Assembly: GCF_032102965.1 (NCBI RefSeq)
Contig: NZ_CP134880.1
Coordinates: 1,860,001 to 1,924,000 of the forward strand
Source of the DNA: Demequina capsici
GTDB lineage: Bacteria; Actinomycetota; Actinomycetes; Actinomycetales; Demequinaceae
Direction of reading: 5' to 3'
Length of the DNA: 64,000 nucleotides
Shown here: one piece after another, positions 25,154 through 35,589 of the stretch
Numbering within the stretch: position 1 is the stretch's first letter
Layout of the letters: every line of letters begins with the position of its first letter
Position numbers and translations under genes: made by a program
Notes under the pieces: model-generated
The model's input: only the letters and a program-made list of their open reading frames with translations
Told to the model about the DNA's origin: nothing
The model's database searches: none

Positions 25154-26547
25154 CGGGCCTGGCCCGCCCCCTTCCGCTTGTCGGCGCTGAGCAGGATCCG
25201 CGCCTCTGCGACGAGCGTGATGGAACCGACGACGAGCACGCCCGCTCCCATGTCGTGGTCGCGCTCCGCGCGCTGCACGGCGGCGTCGAGCGCGTCGGGC
25301 ACGCGCTGCTCGACCGTCACGCGGTCGTCGCCGAACACCTCGCGCGCGATCTCCCCGAGCTCGTCGGCAGGGACGGCGCGCGGCGACGACGACGCGGTGA
25401 TGACGACGTGGTCGAGCGCGGGCTCGAGCCCCGCGAGGATCGACTCTGCGTCCTTGTCGCGCAGGATGCCGACGACTCCCACGAGCGCCTCGAAATGGAA
25501 CGACTCCTCAAGCGCGTCGACCAGCGCGTCGATGCCGTGCGGGTTGTGCGCGGCGTCGACGAGGATCATGGGCGAGGTGCGCACGGCCTCGAGGCGTCCG
25601 GGAGAGGACACCGCGGCGAAACCGGCCTCGACGACGGCGCCGTCGAGCGCCCGAGGCTCCCCACCGTCGGCCAGCAGCGACTCCACCGCCGCGAGGGCCA
25701 GCAGGGCGTTCCCCGCCTGGTGCGCGCCGTAGAGCGGCACGAACAGCTCGGCGTAGGTGGCCGCAGGGGTGCGGAGCGTGACGAGCTGTCCACCGACGCC
25801 GGGCTGACGGTCGACCACCTCGATCTGCTCCCCCTCCCACAGGGCGCTCACGCCCACGTCGGCCACCGCGTGCCGCAGCACCGGGACCACCGGTTCGGCC
25901 TGCTCGGCGATCACGGCCACGCTGCCAGGCTTGATGATCCCTGCCTTCTCGGCGGCGATGTCCGCGAGCGTGTCGCCCAACCACTCCGAATGGTCCATCG
26001 CGACCGGTCCGATCACGGCCACGTCGGCGTCGGCCACGTTCGTCGCGTCCCAGGTGCCGCCCATGCCGACCTCGACCACGGCCACGTCGACCGGGGCGTC
26101 GGCGAAGGCCGCGTACGCGAGGACCGCGAGCACCTCGAAGAAGCTGAGGCGGGGGCCGCCCTCCTGCTGGGAGCGTGCGTCGACCAGGTGGATGATCGGG
26201 GCGACGTCCTGCCACAGGCGCACGAACGCGTCCTGCGCGATCGGTTCGCCGTCGATCTGGATCCGCTCCCTCACCGACGTCAGGTGCGGCGACGTGAAGA
26301 GCCCCGTGCGCAGCCCGTGCTCCCGGATCAGGGACTCGGCCATGCGCGCGGTGGACGTCTTGCCGTTGGTGCCGGTCACGTGCACCACCCGGAATATGCG
26401 CTGGGGGTCGCCCAGGGCCTCGCACGCCGCCTTCACACGATCGAGCGTCGGCTCGAAGTCGTGCTCAGGGTTGCGGGAGAGGATGTGGGCGTAGATCTCA
26501 CGTTCGGCTTCGTCCAGCGACAGGCCGCCGAGGTCCAGGTCCGTCAT
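25150..26547 (-). CDS. folC: folylpolyglutamate/dihydrofolate synthase, copy 1
   Basis: Mur-ligase-family enzyme that adds glutamate to dihydropteroate or folates; 465 residues. P-loop GTNGKTS at residues 59-65; ERIQIDG, SFFEVLAVLAYAAFAD, VEVGMGGTWDATNV, the AEKAGIIKPG segment with the carbamylated-Lys region, and DAAHNPHGIDAL. I start at the ATG at 26547, which gives the family N-terminus; the open frame further upstream is the antisense of a DUF2510 gene. It is coupled to DUF4233 downstream. A second, clearly related folC lies 1 kb away. Confidence 0.94.
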   Translation of the reverse strand: MTDLDLGGLSLDEAEREIYAHILSRNPEHDFEPTLDRVKAACEALGDPQRIFRVVHVTGTNGKTSTARMAESLIREHGLRTGLFTSPHLTSVRERIQIDGEPIAQDAFVRLWQDVAPIIHLVDARSQQEGGPRLSFFEVLAVLAYAAFADAPVDVAVVEVGMGGTWDATNVADADVAVIGPVAMDHSEWLGDTLADIAAEKAGIIKPGSVAVIAEQAEPVVPVLRHAVADVGVSALWEGEQIEVVDRQPGVGGQLVTLRTPAATYAELFVPLYGAHQAGNALLALAAVESLLADGGEPRALDGAVVEAGFAAVSSPGRLEAVRTSPMILVDAAHNPHGIDALVDALEESFHFEALVGVVGILRDKDAESILAGLEPALDHVVITASSSPRAVPADELGEIAREVFGDDRVTVEQRVPDALDAAVQRAERDHDMGAGVLVVGSITLVAEARILLSADKRKGAGQAR

Positions 26548-26632
26548 GCGCACCAGTGTCCCATGGATGGTGGACGACGGGGCGTGGGCGTACGCTGGCG
26601 CCGCCCGTTTCGCACGGCATGGGAGGCAAGCC

Positions 26633-27553
26633 ATGGACCCGACGACGCCCGCCGCTGGCTGGTATGCGGACCCGACGACGCCCGGGACCGCCCGCTGGTG
26701 GGACGGCACGCAGTGGACGGAGCACACCACGCCGCTGACACCGCCCGAGCCGGCGGCGCGGCCTGAGACGGGCGCGCACGCGGCGCAGGCACCTTCCAGC
26801 GCGTCGCCGATGTCGGAGGCCGGCCCGGAGCACGCTGCCGCCCCAGCGGTCGGCGCAGGTGACACGTTCCTGCCTGAGGAGGGCTTCGAGCCCGAGCCGC
26901 TCGGCCCGGTGGGGCACGCCCCCGATCTCGTGCCCACGGGACAGGACCCGTCTGTCGCGAAGCAGCCGGCCCTCGCGCCAGGCACGCCGAGCGCTGTCGT
27001 GGAGCCGTGGCAGACGCAGGAGCCCACCGCGCCTTGGGGCGCCTCAATCTGGGACCCGAGCAGCGCCTCGCTTCCCGCACCGACGCCGGTCCGCAAGGGA
27101 GTGCCGCGCGCGGTGACGCTCGGCATCGTCGTCGGACTTCTCGCCGTGCTGATCGGGGGCGGGCTGCTGGCGTTCGCGAAGCTCGGCTCCCTTGCGGACG
27201 GCACCACCGACGACGGGGCCGGCAGCGGCGTCCCCGGCTACGGCGATCAAGTGGACAAGGCCTCCGACACGGCCGCGAGCGCCGACGTGCAGACCATCGC
27301 CACACAGGTGGAGGCCTACTTCACCGAGTACCCCAGCGGGTCGGTGCCGCATTTGAGCGTGGTGGGCGGCAACTACGTTCTGACGGACTCCACGACCACC
27401 TGGGAGGTAGGGCCGGTCTCCGACGGCGTCACTCCAGGCGGCGTCACCGGCAGCGGCCTGAGCGACTTCTGTGTCTGGGTGACCTCGGCGAGCGGAACAT
27501 CGTTCCACGCCGGGCTGGCGACCGCGGCGACGCAGGGTGCCTGCCAGGGGTGA
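26633..27553 (+). CDS. DUF2510-domain membrane protein
   Basis: A 306-residue actinobacterial surface protein. The N-terminal DUF2510 motif AGWYADP...RWWDGTQWT covers about residues 8-30. A long Pro/Ala/Glu-rich linker follows, then one membrane helix (about residues 165-187) and an exported domain of about 110 residues. The exported part resembles pseudopilin-like C-terminal domains with Cys residues near the end (FCVWVT, GACQG), probably a disulfide. ATG with GGGAGG upstream. It lies between two folC genes, opposite in direction to both. Function unknown. Confidence 0.8.
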   Translation: MDPTTPAAGWYADPTTPGTARWWDGTQWTEHTTPLTPPEPAARPETGAHAAQAPSSASPMSEAGPEHAAAPAVGAGDTFLPEEGFEPEPLGPVGHAPDLVPTGQDPSVAKQPALAPGTPSAVVEPWQTQEPTAPWGASIWDPSSASLPAPTPVRKGVPRAVTLGIVVGLLAVLIGGGLLAFAKLGSLADGTTDDGAGSGVPGYGDQVDKASDTAASADVQTIATQVEAYFTEYPSGSVPHLSVVGGNYVLTDSTTTWEVGPVSDGVTPGGVTGSGLSDFCVWVTSASGTSFHAGLATAATQGACQG

Positions 27554-27580
27554 TCGTCACGCCGTGACGCGAGCCGACGG

Positions 27581-29041
27581 CTACGCGGGCTGAGGCTCTG
27601 AGGCGCCGCCGTCCGCCGCCTCGTCGCTGTGGCGACGCTGCGCGGTGGACAGGGTGGCCTCGGTGACCGGCGCCATCGCCTGCGCGGCGAGCTCGCGCCG
27701 TGCCTGGCCGACGAGCGTGATGGATCCGGCGACGAGCACGCCGGCGTTCTCTCCATGCGCCGCAGCGAGAGCACGCGCCTCAGCGAGCGCGGTGGCGACG
27801 TCGGGCGCCGCGCTGACGCGCTCCTCGCCCATCGCGCGCCGCGCGTGCTCCACGAGCACGTCCACCGGGAGCGCACGGTGCGACTCCGTGCGGGTGACGA
27901 CCGCGTGGTCCAGGATCGGCGCGAGGCCCTCGAGGATGCCCACGTAGTCCTTGTCGCCGAGCACCGCGACCACGCCGACCACCTTCGTAAGCCCGAAGGC
28001 CTCGTGGAGCGAGCGCGCCAGCGCCTCGATGCCGTGCGGATTGTGCGCGGCGTCGCCGATGACGATCGGGTCGGCTGCGATGACCTCGAGCCGTCCAGGC
28101 GAGGTCGCCGCCGCGAAGCCGCGCGCCACCACCTCGGGGTCGAGCGAGCGCGGCACGCCGTCACCGAGCGCGACCTCGACCGCGGCGAGCGCGGTGAGCG
28201 CGTTCTGCGCCTGGAAGTCGCCATGCAGCGGCACGAGCACGTCCTCGTAGGTGGCTGCGGCGGTGCGCAGCGTGACGATCTGTCCGCCTGGAGCGACGCG
28301 ACGCGCCTCGATGCTCATGTGCGCGCCCTCCCAGAAGATGGACGCCCCGCGGTCCGCAGCTGCGGCCGTGATGATCTCAGCGGCCTCATCCCTCTGGAGG
28401 GCGGACACGACGGTGGCGCCGGGCTTGATGATCCCGGACTTCTCGGATGCGACGCCCGGCAGGCCGCCGGTGAAGTAGCCGTCGTGGTCCAGCGCCATCG
28501 GGGTGAGGACGGCGATCCTTCCGTCCCCCACGTTCGTGGCGTCGCGGCGTCCGCCGATGCCGACCTCGATCACTGCCACGTCGACGGCGGCGTCGGCATA
28601 CGCGGTGAAGCCGAGCACGGTGAGAACCTCGAAGAAGCTCATGCGGGGGCCGCCGCGCTGCAGCGACGCCGCGTCGACCGCGTGGATGGCGGGTGCGACG
28701 CGCTGCCACAGGCGGATCAGGTCCTCCTGCGGGAGCGGGCGTCCGTCGATCTGGATGCGCTCGCGCAGCGTGGTGAGGTGGGGCGACGTGTAGAGGCCCG
28801 TGCGCTGCCCGGAGGCGCGCAGCAGGGACTCGATCATGCGGCTGGTGGAGGTCTTCCCGTTGGTGCCCGTGACGTGCACGATGCGCAGCGAGCGCTGCGG
28901 ATCGCCGAGCATCCCGAGCGCCTCGGAGACGCGTAGGAGCTTGGCCTCGTGGTCGGCCTCGGGGTGGCGGGCGAAGATGTGCGAGTCGATCTCTCGCTCA
29001 GCCTCAGCGAGGCTGATCTGGGGGAAACCTGCGGTGGTCAC
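27581..29041 (-). CDS. folC: folylpolyglutamate/dihydrofolate synthase, copy 2
   Basis: Second FolC paralogue, 486 residues, with the same motif order as copy 1: GTNGKTSTSRMIESLL, ERIQIDG, SFFEVLTVLGFTAYAD, VEVGIGGRRDATNV, SEKSGIIKPG and DAAHNPHGIEAL. No inactivating change is visible. It has a longer C-terminal tail (about 35 residues, Ala/Ser/Glu-rich). I choose the GTG at 29041 because a CAGAAT -10-like hexamer lies 6 nt upstream (leaderless start); the frame is open to an ATG at 29119. A division of labour between dihydrofolate synthase and polyglutamylase activities is possible. Confidence 0.88.
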   Translation of the reverse strand: MTTAGFPQISLAEAEREIDSHIFARHPEADHEAKLLRVSEALGMLGDPQRSLRIVHVTGTNGKTSTSRMIESLLRASGQRTGLYTSPHLTTLRERIQIDGRPLPQEDLIRLWQRVAPAIHAVDAASLQRGGPRMSFFEVLTVLGFTAYADAAVDVAVIEVGIGGRRDATNVGDGRIAVLTPMALDHDGYFTGGLPGVASEKSGIIKPGATVVSALQRDEAAEIITAAAADRGASIFWEGAHMSIEARRVAPGGQIVTLRTAAATYEDVLVPLHGDFQAQNALTALAAVEVALGDGVPRSLDPEVVARGFAAATSPGRLEVIAADPIVIGDAAHNPHGIEALARSLHEAFGLTKVVGVVAVLGDKDYVGILEGLAPILDHAVVTRTESHRALPVDVLVEHARRAMGEERVSAAPDVATALAEARALAAAHGENAGVLVAGSITLVGQARRELAAQAMAPVTEATLSTAQRRHSDEAADGGASEPQPA

Positions 29042-29302
29042 CGAGCAATTCTGAGGCACGGGAATGGGTGCTCGTGACCATTCCACACATGAATTTTCGG
29101 CGACATCCGATGCCGACATGAAGTGCCTGGTACATACCTCTTCTTGAGCGGGTTCTCGAGGCGCTGCGGGCGACCGTCACGCCCCCTGCAGGCCTCCCGG
29201 CCGACGTCACGGTGAGAGCGCGCCCACGGCGCCGCCCACGCGCACACGGGGTGTCGCTCCCGCCGTCGTCCCGCTAGCGTGGCGGTGACGAAGGGAGCCC
29301 CC

Positions 29303-30202
29303 ATGCGCACGCTCGTCCTGTGCGGATCCCCCGCGCTCGGCATGCCCGCCTCGCCGTCCCGGCTCATCGATCCCACCACCCCGCTGGCGGGCGCGACGGA
29401 CCTGGGCCTCACCCGCGGTGACGGGATCTTCGAGTCCGTCGGGATCCACCACGGCAGGATGCACGACCTCGAGCCTCATCTGGAGCGTCTCGCCCAGTCG
29501 GCGCGCCTGATGGACCTGCCCGCGCCGGACCTCGCCGTGTTCAGGGACGCGATCTCCCAGGCTGTCGACGCACTGCTGGCCGGCGTGGACCACGTGCCGG
29601 TCACCGCGCTGTGCAAGATCGTGTACACCCGCGGAGAGGAGGCTGCGGCTGCCGTCGCGCCCGGCCGACCGCTGGGGTTTGCGCTCGCCTACGAGTTCCC
29701 CGACCCCACCGAGGCGCGCAGGCGCGGCACGTCCGCCCTCACGCTGACCCGCGGGTACCCGCTGGGGATCGGCGCGGTGGCGCCGTGGCTCACGGTCGGG
29801 GCGAAGACGCTGTCCTACTCCGTCAACATGGCCGCGCTGCGCCATGCGGCGGCCCAGGGCGTGGAGGAGGTCGTGTTCACCACGACCGACGGATTCGTGC
29901 TCGAGGCGCCGCGGTCCACCGTGGTCATGCGTCGAGGAGACGTGGTGACCACTCCGTCGATCGAGGGCGGCCTGCTGCATGGCACGGCGCAGCGCGCGGC
30001 GTTCGACGCCTTCGAGGCGCTGGGACTGTCCACGGAGTATCGCGACGTGCGGGTCGAGGAGCTTGCGGGGGCGGACGCGCTGTGGCTCGCCGACTCCGCG
30101 TTCCTGCTGCGACCGTTGCACCACCTCGACGGACGCAGGCTCGAGGTCGACGAGGCCCTGACCGGCGCGGCGATCGACCTCATGCTGGCCGCAGGTTCCT
30201 GA
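29303..30202 (+). CDS. pabC: aminodeoxychorismate lyase-like PLP enzyme (class IV)
   Basis: Fold-type IV PLP enzyme of 299 residues. Visible features: LGLTRGDGIFESVGIHHGRMHDLEPHLERL, the catalytic-Lys region WLTVGAKTLSYSVNMAALR, and EVVFTTTDGFVLEAPRSTVVMRRGDVVTTPSIEGGLLHGTAQ. The match to PabC, which makes p-aminobenzoate for folate, is supported by the divergent folC neighbour; branched-chain or D-amino-acid transaminases are less likely alternatives. ATG with GAAGGGAG upstream. Divergent from folC copy 2 across 261 bp, in which I see only promoter-like sequence. Confidence 0.82.
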   Translation: MRTLVLCGSPALGMPASPSRLIDPTTPLAGATDLGLTRGDGIFESVGIHHGRMHDLEPHLERLAQSARLMDLPAPDLAVFRDAISQAVDALLAGVDHVPVTALCKIVYTRGEEAAAAVAPGRPLGFALAYEFPDPTEARRRGTSALTLTRGYPLGIGAVAPWLTVGAKTLSYSVNMAALRHAAAQGVEEVVFTTTDGFVLEAPRSTVVMRRGDVVTTPSIEGGLLHGTAQRAAFDAFEALGLSTEYRDVRVEELAGADALWLADSAFLLRPLHHLDGRRLEVDEALTGAAIDLMLAAGS

Positions 30203-30244
30203 CCGGCCTGCACCGCGCCCTCACGGCGAGGACGCGCGCCGGGG

Positions 30245-30439
30245 TCAACGGACTGCGAGGCCCAGCAGCACCAGGATCGCTCCGACTCCCGCGACCACCA
30301 TCGGCAGGGGGACCCGGGGGATGCGCTCCTCCCAGCGGGGCAGCCATGCGACGCGCGCAGGGCTCGCGTATGTCCCCTGCGCGCTCGTGGCCCGCTCGCG
30401 CGGCTCGGCGACTGGATCCTCGTGCGTCGTGCTCCCCAT
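30245..30439 (-). CDS. small single-helix membrane protein
   Basis: A 64-residue protein with a hydrophilic N-terminal half and one hydrophobic helix at the C-terminus (PMVVAGVGAILVLLGLAV). The ATG at 30439 has AAGGGGGA just upstream, which favours it over an in-frame ATG at 30484. Likely a tail-anchored membrane peptide of unknown role. It converges on the pabC-like gene. Confidence 0.6.
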   Translation of the reverse strand: MGSTTHEDPVAEPRERATSAQGTYASPARVAWLPRWEERIPRVPLPMVVAGVGAILVLLGLAVR

Positions 30440-30540
30440 GGCGTCCCCCTTCTGGTGCACCCATGGTGGCACGCGATGCCGCACGGTCCCGGGACGTCGC
30501 CCTCAGGATCATCCGGCGCGGCGCGGCGGCGCGGGACGCC

Positions 30541-31365
30541 TCAGGGGGTCGGGCCTGTGGCGACGGGACGGCCCTGGTGCGACCATGCGGACCATGAGCC
30601 CGGGTACAGCGCCACGTCGGCGATCCCGGCGATCTCCATCGCCGCGATCTGGTGCGCGGCGGTGACGCCCGACCCGCAGTAGACGGCGGTCGTGTCCGCC
30701 TGGGCACCCAGTCCCGTGAAGCGGGCGGCCAACGCCTCGGGCGGGAGGAAGCGTCCGTCAGGCTGGGAGTTCTCGCTCGTGGGCGCGTTGACCGCGCCGG
30801 GGATGTGCCCCGCGACGGGGTCCATCGGCTCGACCTCGCCCCGGTACCGCTCACCCGCGCGTGCGTCCAGCAGCAGCCCGTCGTAGGTCGCCGCCTCGTC
30901 GGCGTCGATGACCCCCATGACGCCCCAGCCGAGGGAGACGGCGCCTGCCGTCGGCGTGACGACGCCCGCCTCCACGGGCTGACCGGCCGCGACCCAGGCC
31001 GCGTAGCCGCCGTCGAGGATGCGGACGTCCAGGTCGGCGTGCCGCAGCAGCCACCATGCGCGCGCGGCGCCGAACGAAGGTCCGCCGTCCATGACGACGA
31101 CGCGGTCGTCGTCGTTCACGCCCCACGCGCGTGCAGCCTGCTCGAGCCGTTCCCGGGTCGGTAGCGGGTGCCGCCCCTCGGTCGGGTCGCCGTGGGTGGA
31201 CAGCTCGGTCTCGAGGTCGACGTAGACGGCGCCGGGCACATGGCCCGCCGCGAACTCGTCACGCCCGTCGGGCTGCGCCAGCGCCCACCGCACGTCGAGC
31301 ACGCGCGGAGGGTTCTCGTCTGCGAGCTCGGCTGCGAGCGCCTCGACGGATACCAGGACGGTCAT
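30541..31365 (-). CDS. two-domain thiosulfate/3-mercaptopyruvate sulfurtransferase
   Basis: Tandem rhodanese-domain enzyme of 274 residues. The N-domain has VLDVRWAL and GHVPGAVYVDLETELS; it is catalytically silent. The C-domain has LLDARAGERYRGEVEPMDPVAGHIPGAVNAP and the active-site loop CGSGVTA with the catalytic cysteine. The loop sequence CGSGVTA is typical of 3-mercaptopyruvate sulfurtransferases. It follows the cysteine-synthase gene after 67 bp, and both handle sulfur. ATG preceded by GGAG. Confidence 0.92.
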   Translation of the reverse strand: MTVLVSVEALAAELADENPPRVLDVRWALAQPDGRDEFAAGHVPGAVYVDLETELSTHGDPTEGRHPLPTRERLEQAARAWGVNDDDRVVVMDGGPSFGAARAWWLLRHADLDVRILDGGYAAWVAAGQPVEAGVVTPTAGAVSLGWGVMGVIDADEAATYDGLLLDARAGERYRGEVEPMDPVAGHIPGAVNAPTSENSQPDGRFLPPEALAARFTGLGAQADTTAVYCGSGVTAAHQIAAMEIAGIADVALYPGSWSAWSHQGRPVATGPTP

Positions 31366-31432
31366 GCGGTCTCCTCTGGTCGTGCGGCCTGGCTCCCCTG
31401 CCGCGTGCGTGGCGCGCCGGGGTGGCCGACGC

Positions 31433-32365
31433 TCATCCGAACACTCCTGTGGACAGGTAGCGGTCGCCGCGGTCGGGGGCCACGAACAGCACCACGGATC
31501 CCGGGTTCTCGGCGGCCAGGTCGATCGCGACGGCGGCAGCGCCGCCGGCGCTCAGCCCGAGCAGCAGCCCCTCGTTCCTTGCCAGCGCGCGGGCGGTCTC
31601 GACGGCACGCTCGCCTGCGACCTCGCGCACCCCGGCCAGGTGGGTGGCGTCGAAGATCGACGGCAGGTACTCCTGGGGCCATGCGCGGATGCCGGGGATG
31701 GACGCTCCCGGCGCCGGCTGGACGCCGTAGACCTGCACGTGCGGCGCGATCGAGGCCAGCCCGCGGGAGACGCCGGTCACGGTGCCCGTGGTCCCCATGG
31801 TGCAGACCACGTGGCTGACGAGACCACGGGTCTGATCCCAGATCTCGTGCGCCGTGGCGTGCTCGTGAGCGGCCGGGTTCGCGGGATTCGAGAACTGGTC
31901 GAGCCGCACCGCACCGCGCTCCCGCTCGATCTGCGCGGCCACGTCCCGGGCATGCTCCATGCCCTGCTCACGCGGAGTCTCCACCACGTCTGCGCCGTAC
32001 GCGCGCATCGTGTCCAGCCGCTCCTGCGACGACCCCTCGGGGATCACGAGCACGAAGCGGTAGCCGAGCACCGCCGCGGCGGCCGCGAGCGCGATGCCGG
32101 TGTTCCCGCTGGTCGCCTCGACGATCAGGTCTCCTGGCGCGATCAGCCCGTCCCGCTCGGCGGCGGCGATCATGGAGAACGCGGGCCGATCCTTGACCGA
32201 GCCCGCGGGGTTGTTGCCCTCGAGCTTGGCGAGCACGGTGGAGCCTGGTGGCGCCAGGCGCTGCAGGCGGACGATGGGAGTGCCGCCGACGGCGTCCGCG
32301 AGCGTGGGGAAGGCGCCCGGCGCGTCGGCCGGGCGACCCTCCTTCGCTCCACGCGCGTCGCTCAT
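31433..32365 (-). CDS. cysM: cysteine synthase, CysM type
   Basis: PLP-dependent fold-type II enzyme of 310 residues. The PLP lysine is Lys58 in EGNNPAGSVKDRPA; NPAGSVKDRPA is the CysM-type form. TSGNTG binds the substrate carboxylate, and GTTGTVTG forms the phosphate loop. It makes cysteine from O-acetylserine or O-phosphoserine and sulfide, thiosulfate or a thiocarboxylate carrier. The ATG sits one base after the ileS stop, so it may be read from the ileS transcript. Confidence 0.9.
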   Translation of the reverse strand: MSDARGAKEGRPADAPGAFPTLADAVGGTPIVRLQRLAPPGSTVLAKLEGNNPAGSVKDRPAFSMIAAAERDGLIAPGDLIVEATSGNTGIALAAAAAVLGYRFVLVIPEGSSQERLDTMRAYGADVVETPREQGMEHARDVAAQIERERGAVRLDQFSNPANPAAHEHATAHEIWDQTRGLVSHVVCTMGTTGTVTGVSRGLASIAPHVQVYGVQPAPGASIPGIRAWPQEYLPSIFDATHLAGVREVAGERAVETARALARNEGLLLGLSAGGAAAVAIDLAAENPGSVVLFVAPDRGDRYLSTGVFG

Positions 32366-32366
32366 G

Positions 32367-35300
32367 TCAGGCCTTCGTCACCGAGATGGTCTGATCGCCC
32401 TCCGTCACCGTCACCTCGGTGGCGAGCACCTCGCCTGCGATGAGCTCGCGGTAGGTCTCGACCGCGCTCACCCTGTCGGCGGGCACGGTGAGCGCGAGGA
32501 CGATGCGGTCGCCCACGTTCAGGCCGGCGGCCTTGCGCTCGTCCTGGATGGCGCGGATGAGGTCGCGCGCGAAGCCCTCGGCCTCCAGCTCGGCGGTGAG
32601 GGCCGTGTCGAGCAGCACGAAGCCCCCGCCCGGCAGCACCGACGCGACCGGCGCGTCGTCCCCTTCGCCGCCGATCACGGTGACGAGCTCGTACTCGCCG
32701 TCGGCGAGCACGATGCCGCCCGACGTGACGGCTCCGTCCGCCTCGGACCAGTCGCCGGTCTTGGATCCCTCGATGGCCTCCTGGACCTGCTTGCCGATGC
32801 GCGGTCCGGCGGCGCGGGCGTTGACCGTGAGGCGACGCTCCACCGGGTTCGCCTCGGTGAACGCCGCCTCCGTCACGAGCGAGACGGCCTTGACGTTGAG
32901 CTCGGAGGCGATGAGGGTGGCGTACGCCTCCAGCGCTGCCGGGTCCGCGACGGCCACCTCGAGCAGCGGGAGAGGCTGGCGCACGCGGATCTGCTCCCTC
33001 TTGCGCAGCGCGTGCGCCGAGGAGACGACCTCGCGCACCTGGTCCATGACGCTGCCGAGACTGTCGTCGTGCCAGGCGGCGGGTGCGACCGGATAGTCGG
33101 TGAGGTGCACCGAGCGCTCGCCTGTGAGCCCGCGCCAGACCTCCTCGGTGGTGAGGGGCAGCAGCGGAGCCGCGAGTCGCGAGACGGATTCGAGCACCGT
33201 GTACAGGGTGTCGAACGCGTCCTGGTCCTCGTCCCAGAAGCGGTCGCGCTGGGTGCGGACGTACCAGTTGGTCAGCAGGTCCATGTACTGGGACAGCGCG
33301 TCGGACGCGCCGGGCACGTCGAACTCGTCCATCTGCGCGGTGACGGTGTCCACAAGCTCGGCCGTCTTGGCGAGCACGTACCGGTCCATGACGGGCAGCG
33401 AGGCTACCCTCGCGTCGTCCATGGCCGTGCCGAGCACGCCCTTGCCGCCGTTCGCGGCGCCCGCGTAGAGCGTGAAGAAGTAGTACGTGGACCACAGGGG
33501 CAGCATCACCTGTCGCACGCCCTCACGGATGCCCTGCTCGGTGACGATCAGGTTGCCGCCGCGCAGGATGGGCGAGGCCATGAGGAACCAGCGCATGGCG
33601 TCGGAGCCGTCGCGGTGGAAGACCTCGTTCACGTCCGGGTAGTTGCGGCGCGACTTGGACATCTTGGTGCCGTCGTCGCCCAGGACGATGCCGTGAGAGA
33701 TGCAGGTGGTGAACGCGGGCCGCTCGAAGAGCGCCGACGCGAGCGTGTGCATCACGTAGAACCAGCCGCGCGTCTGGCCGATGTACTCGACGATGAAGTC
33801 CGCGGGGTTGTGGCTGTCGAACCACTCGCGGTTCTCGAACGGGTAGTGGACCTGCGCGAACGGCATCGACCCGGAGTCGAACCACACGTCGAGCACGTCC
33901 GGGATGCGACGCATGGTCGCCTTGCCCGACGGGTCGTCAGGGTTCGGACGCGTGAGGTCGTCGATGTACGGACGGTGCAGGTTCGGCTCGCCCTTCTCGT
34001 CGAGCGGCAGGCGTCCGAAGTCCGCCTCGAGCTCGGAGAGCGAGCCGTACACGTCGATGCGCGGGTGCGCCGGGTCGTCGGAGATCCACACGGGGATGGG
34101 CGTGCCGAAGTAGCGGTTGCGGCTGACGGACCAGTCGCGCGCGCCCTCGAGCCACTTGCCGAACTGGCCGTGCTTGATGTGCTCCGGCACCCACGTGATC
34201 TGCTCGTTGAGGCTCACCATGCGGTCGCGGAAGTCGGTGACGCGGATGAACCACGAGCTCACGGGCTTGTAGATCAGCGGGTTGCGGCAGCGCCAGCAGT
34301 GCGGGTAGCTGTGGTCGTACGTCTCGTGGCGGACCACGACGCCGGCCTCCTTGAGGTCGGCGATGATCTGCTTGTTCGCCTCGAAGACCTGCACGCCCTG
34401 GTATTCGGGGACCAACGCCGTGAAGCGGCCCTTCGCGTCGACCGTCTCGACGGGATGCACGCCCTTGGCGTTCAGCAGCGCGAGGTCGTCCTCGCCGTAA
34501 GGGGCCATGTGCACCAGACCGGTGCCGTCCTCGGTGGAGACGAAGTCGGCTGTCCAGGCGCGGTGCGCGTTCTCGTTCCCCGCGAAGTGCGGGAACGGCG
34601 GCGTGTACTGGAGCCCGTCGATGTCGGCGCCCTTGACGGTGGCCAGCGTCTCGTAGGCCTCGCCCAGCTCGCGGGCGTAGGCACCCACGCGCGAGGCGGC
34701 GAAGATCAGCTTGCGGCCCGCGAACGCGCCCTCGGCGGGGCGGACGACGACGTAGTCGATGTCGGGGCCGACGGCCGCGGCCAGGTTGCTCGGAAGCGTC
34801 CACGGCGTGGTGGTCCAGACGACGAGCTCGGCGCCCGCGAGGTCGCCGGGACCGTCCACGAGCGGCAGGGTCACGGTGAGCGCCGGGTCCTGACGCATCG
34901 CGTACACGTCGTCGTCCATGCGGAGCTCGTGGTTGGACAGCGGGGTCTCGTCGCGCCAGCAGTAGGGCAGCACGCGGAAGCCCTCGTATGCGAGGCCCTT
35001 GTCGTACAGCGACTTGAAGGCCCAGATCACGGACTCCATGAAGGTCACGTCGAGCGTCTTGTAGTCGTTCTCGAAGTCAACCCAGCGGGCCTGGCGGGTG
35101 ACGTACTCCTCCCACTCCTTCGTGTACTTCAGCACCGACGTCCTGCACGCCTCGTTGAAGGCGGCGATGCCCATCTCCTCGATCTGCGACTTGTCAGTGA
35201 TCCCGAGGATGCGCTCCGCCTCGAGCTCGGCGGGAAGCCCATGGGTGTCCCAGCCGAAGCGGCGCTCGACCTTCCTGCCGCGCATCGTCTCGAAGCGCGG

Positions 35301-35534
35301 CACCACGTCCTTGACGTAGCCGGTGAGCAGGTGACCGTAGTGCGGGAGCCCGTTCGCGAACGGCGGGCCGTCGTAGAAGACGAACTCCTCAGCCTCCGCG
35401 CGGTTGTCGATCGACGCCTGGAACGTCCCGTCGGCCTTCCAGTACGCGAGCACGTCCTCCTCCATGGAGGGGAAGCTCGGCGAGGCGGGGACCTCGGCGG
35501 TGGGCCGGTGAAGCGGATAGCGGGCGTCGCTCAT
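32367..35534 (-). CDS. ileS: isoleucyl-tRNA synthetase, type 2
   Basis: Class Ia synthetase of 1055 residues. The HIGH motif reads HYGH (residues 65-68) in [14 protein letters not shown] and KMSKS appears as [13 protein letters not shown] at about residue 625. Length and these contexts are those of the eukaryote-like IleRS2 type, which is known for low mupirocin sensitivity. Editing and anticodon-binding domains fill the middle and the C-terminal third. Ribosome-binding site AGAAGGA precedes the ATG at 35534. Expression is controlled by the T-box leader just upstream. First gene of ileS-cysM-sulfurtransferase. Confidence 0.97.
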   Translation of the reverse strand: MSDARYPLHRPTAEVPASPSFPSMEEDVLAYWKADGTFQASIDNRAEAEEFVFYDGPPFANGLPHYGHLLTGYVKDVVPRFETMRGRKVERRFGWDTHGLPAELEAERILGITDKSQIEEMGIAAFNEACRTSVLKYTKEWEEYVTRQARWVDFENDYKTLDVTFMESVIWAFKSLYDKGLAYEGFRVLPYCWRDETPLSNHELRMDDDVYAMRQDPALTVTLPLVDGPGDLAGAELVVWTTTPWTLPSNLAAAVGPDIDYVVVRPAEGAFAGRKLIFAASRVGAYARELGEAYETLATVKGADIDGLQYTPPFPHFAGNENAHRAWTADFVSTEDGTGLVHMAPYGEDDLALLNAKGVHPVETVDAKGRFTALVPEYQGVQVFEANKQIIADLKEAGVVVRHETYDHSYPHCWRCRNPLIYKPVSSWFIRVTDFRDRMVSLNEQITWVPEHIKHGQFGKWLEGARDWSVSRNRYFGTPIPVWISDDPAHPRIDVYGSLSELEADFGRLPLDEKGEPNLHRPYIDDLTRPNPDDPSGKATMRRIPDVLDVWFDSGSMPFAQVHYPFENREWFDSHNPADFIVEYIGQTRGWFYVMHTLASALFERPAFTTCISHGIVLGDDGTKMSKSRRNYPDVNEVFHRDGSDAMRWFLMASPILRGGNLIVTEQGIREGVRQVMLPLWSTYYFFTLYAGAANGGKGVLGTAMDDARVASLPVMDRYVLAKTAELVDTVTAQMDEFDVPGASDALSQYMDLLTNWYVRTQRDRFWDEDQDAFDTLYTVLESVSRLAAPLLPLTTEEVWRGLTGERSVHLTDYPVAPAAWHDDSLGSVMDQVREVVSSAHALRKREQIRVRQPLPLLEVAVADPAALEAYATLIASELNVKAVSLVTEAAFTEANPVERRLTVNARAAGPRIGKQVQEAIEGSKTGDWSEADGAVTSGGIVLADGEYELVTVIGGEGDDAPVASVLPGGGFVLLDTALTAELEAEGFARDLIRAIQDERKAAGLNVGDRIVLALTVPADRVSAVETYRELIAGEVLATEVTVTEGDQTISVTKA

Positions 35535-35589
35535 GCGCGGGTGTCCTTCTGCTGCGGGTGGTGCGTCGACTCGGGGCCGGACGCTGGCG

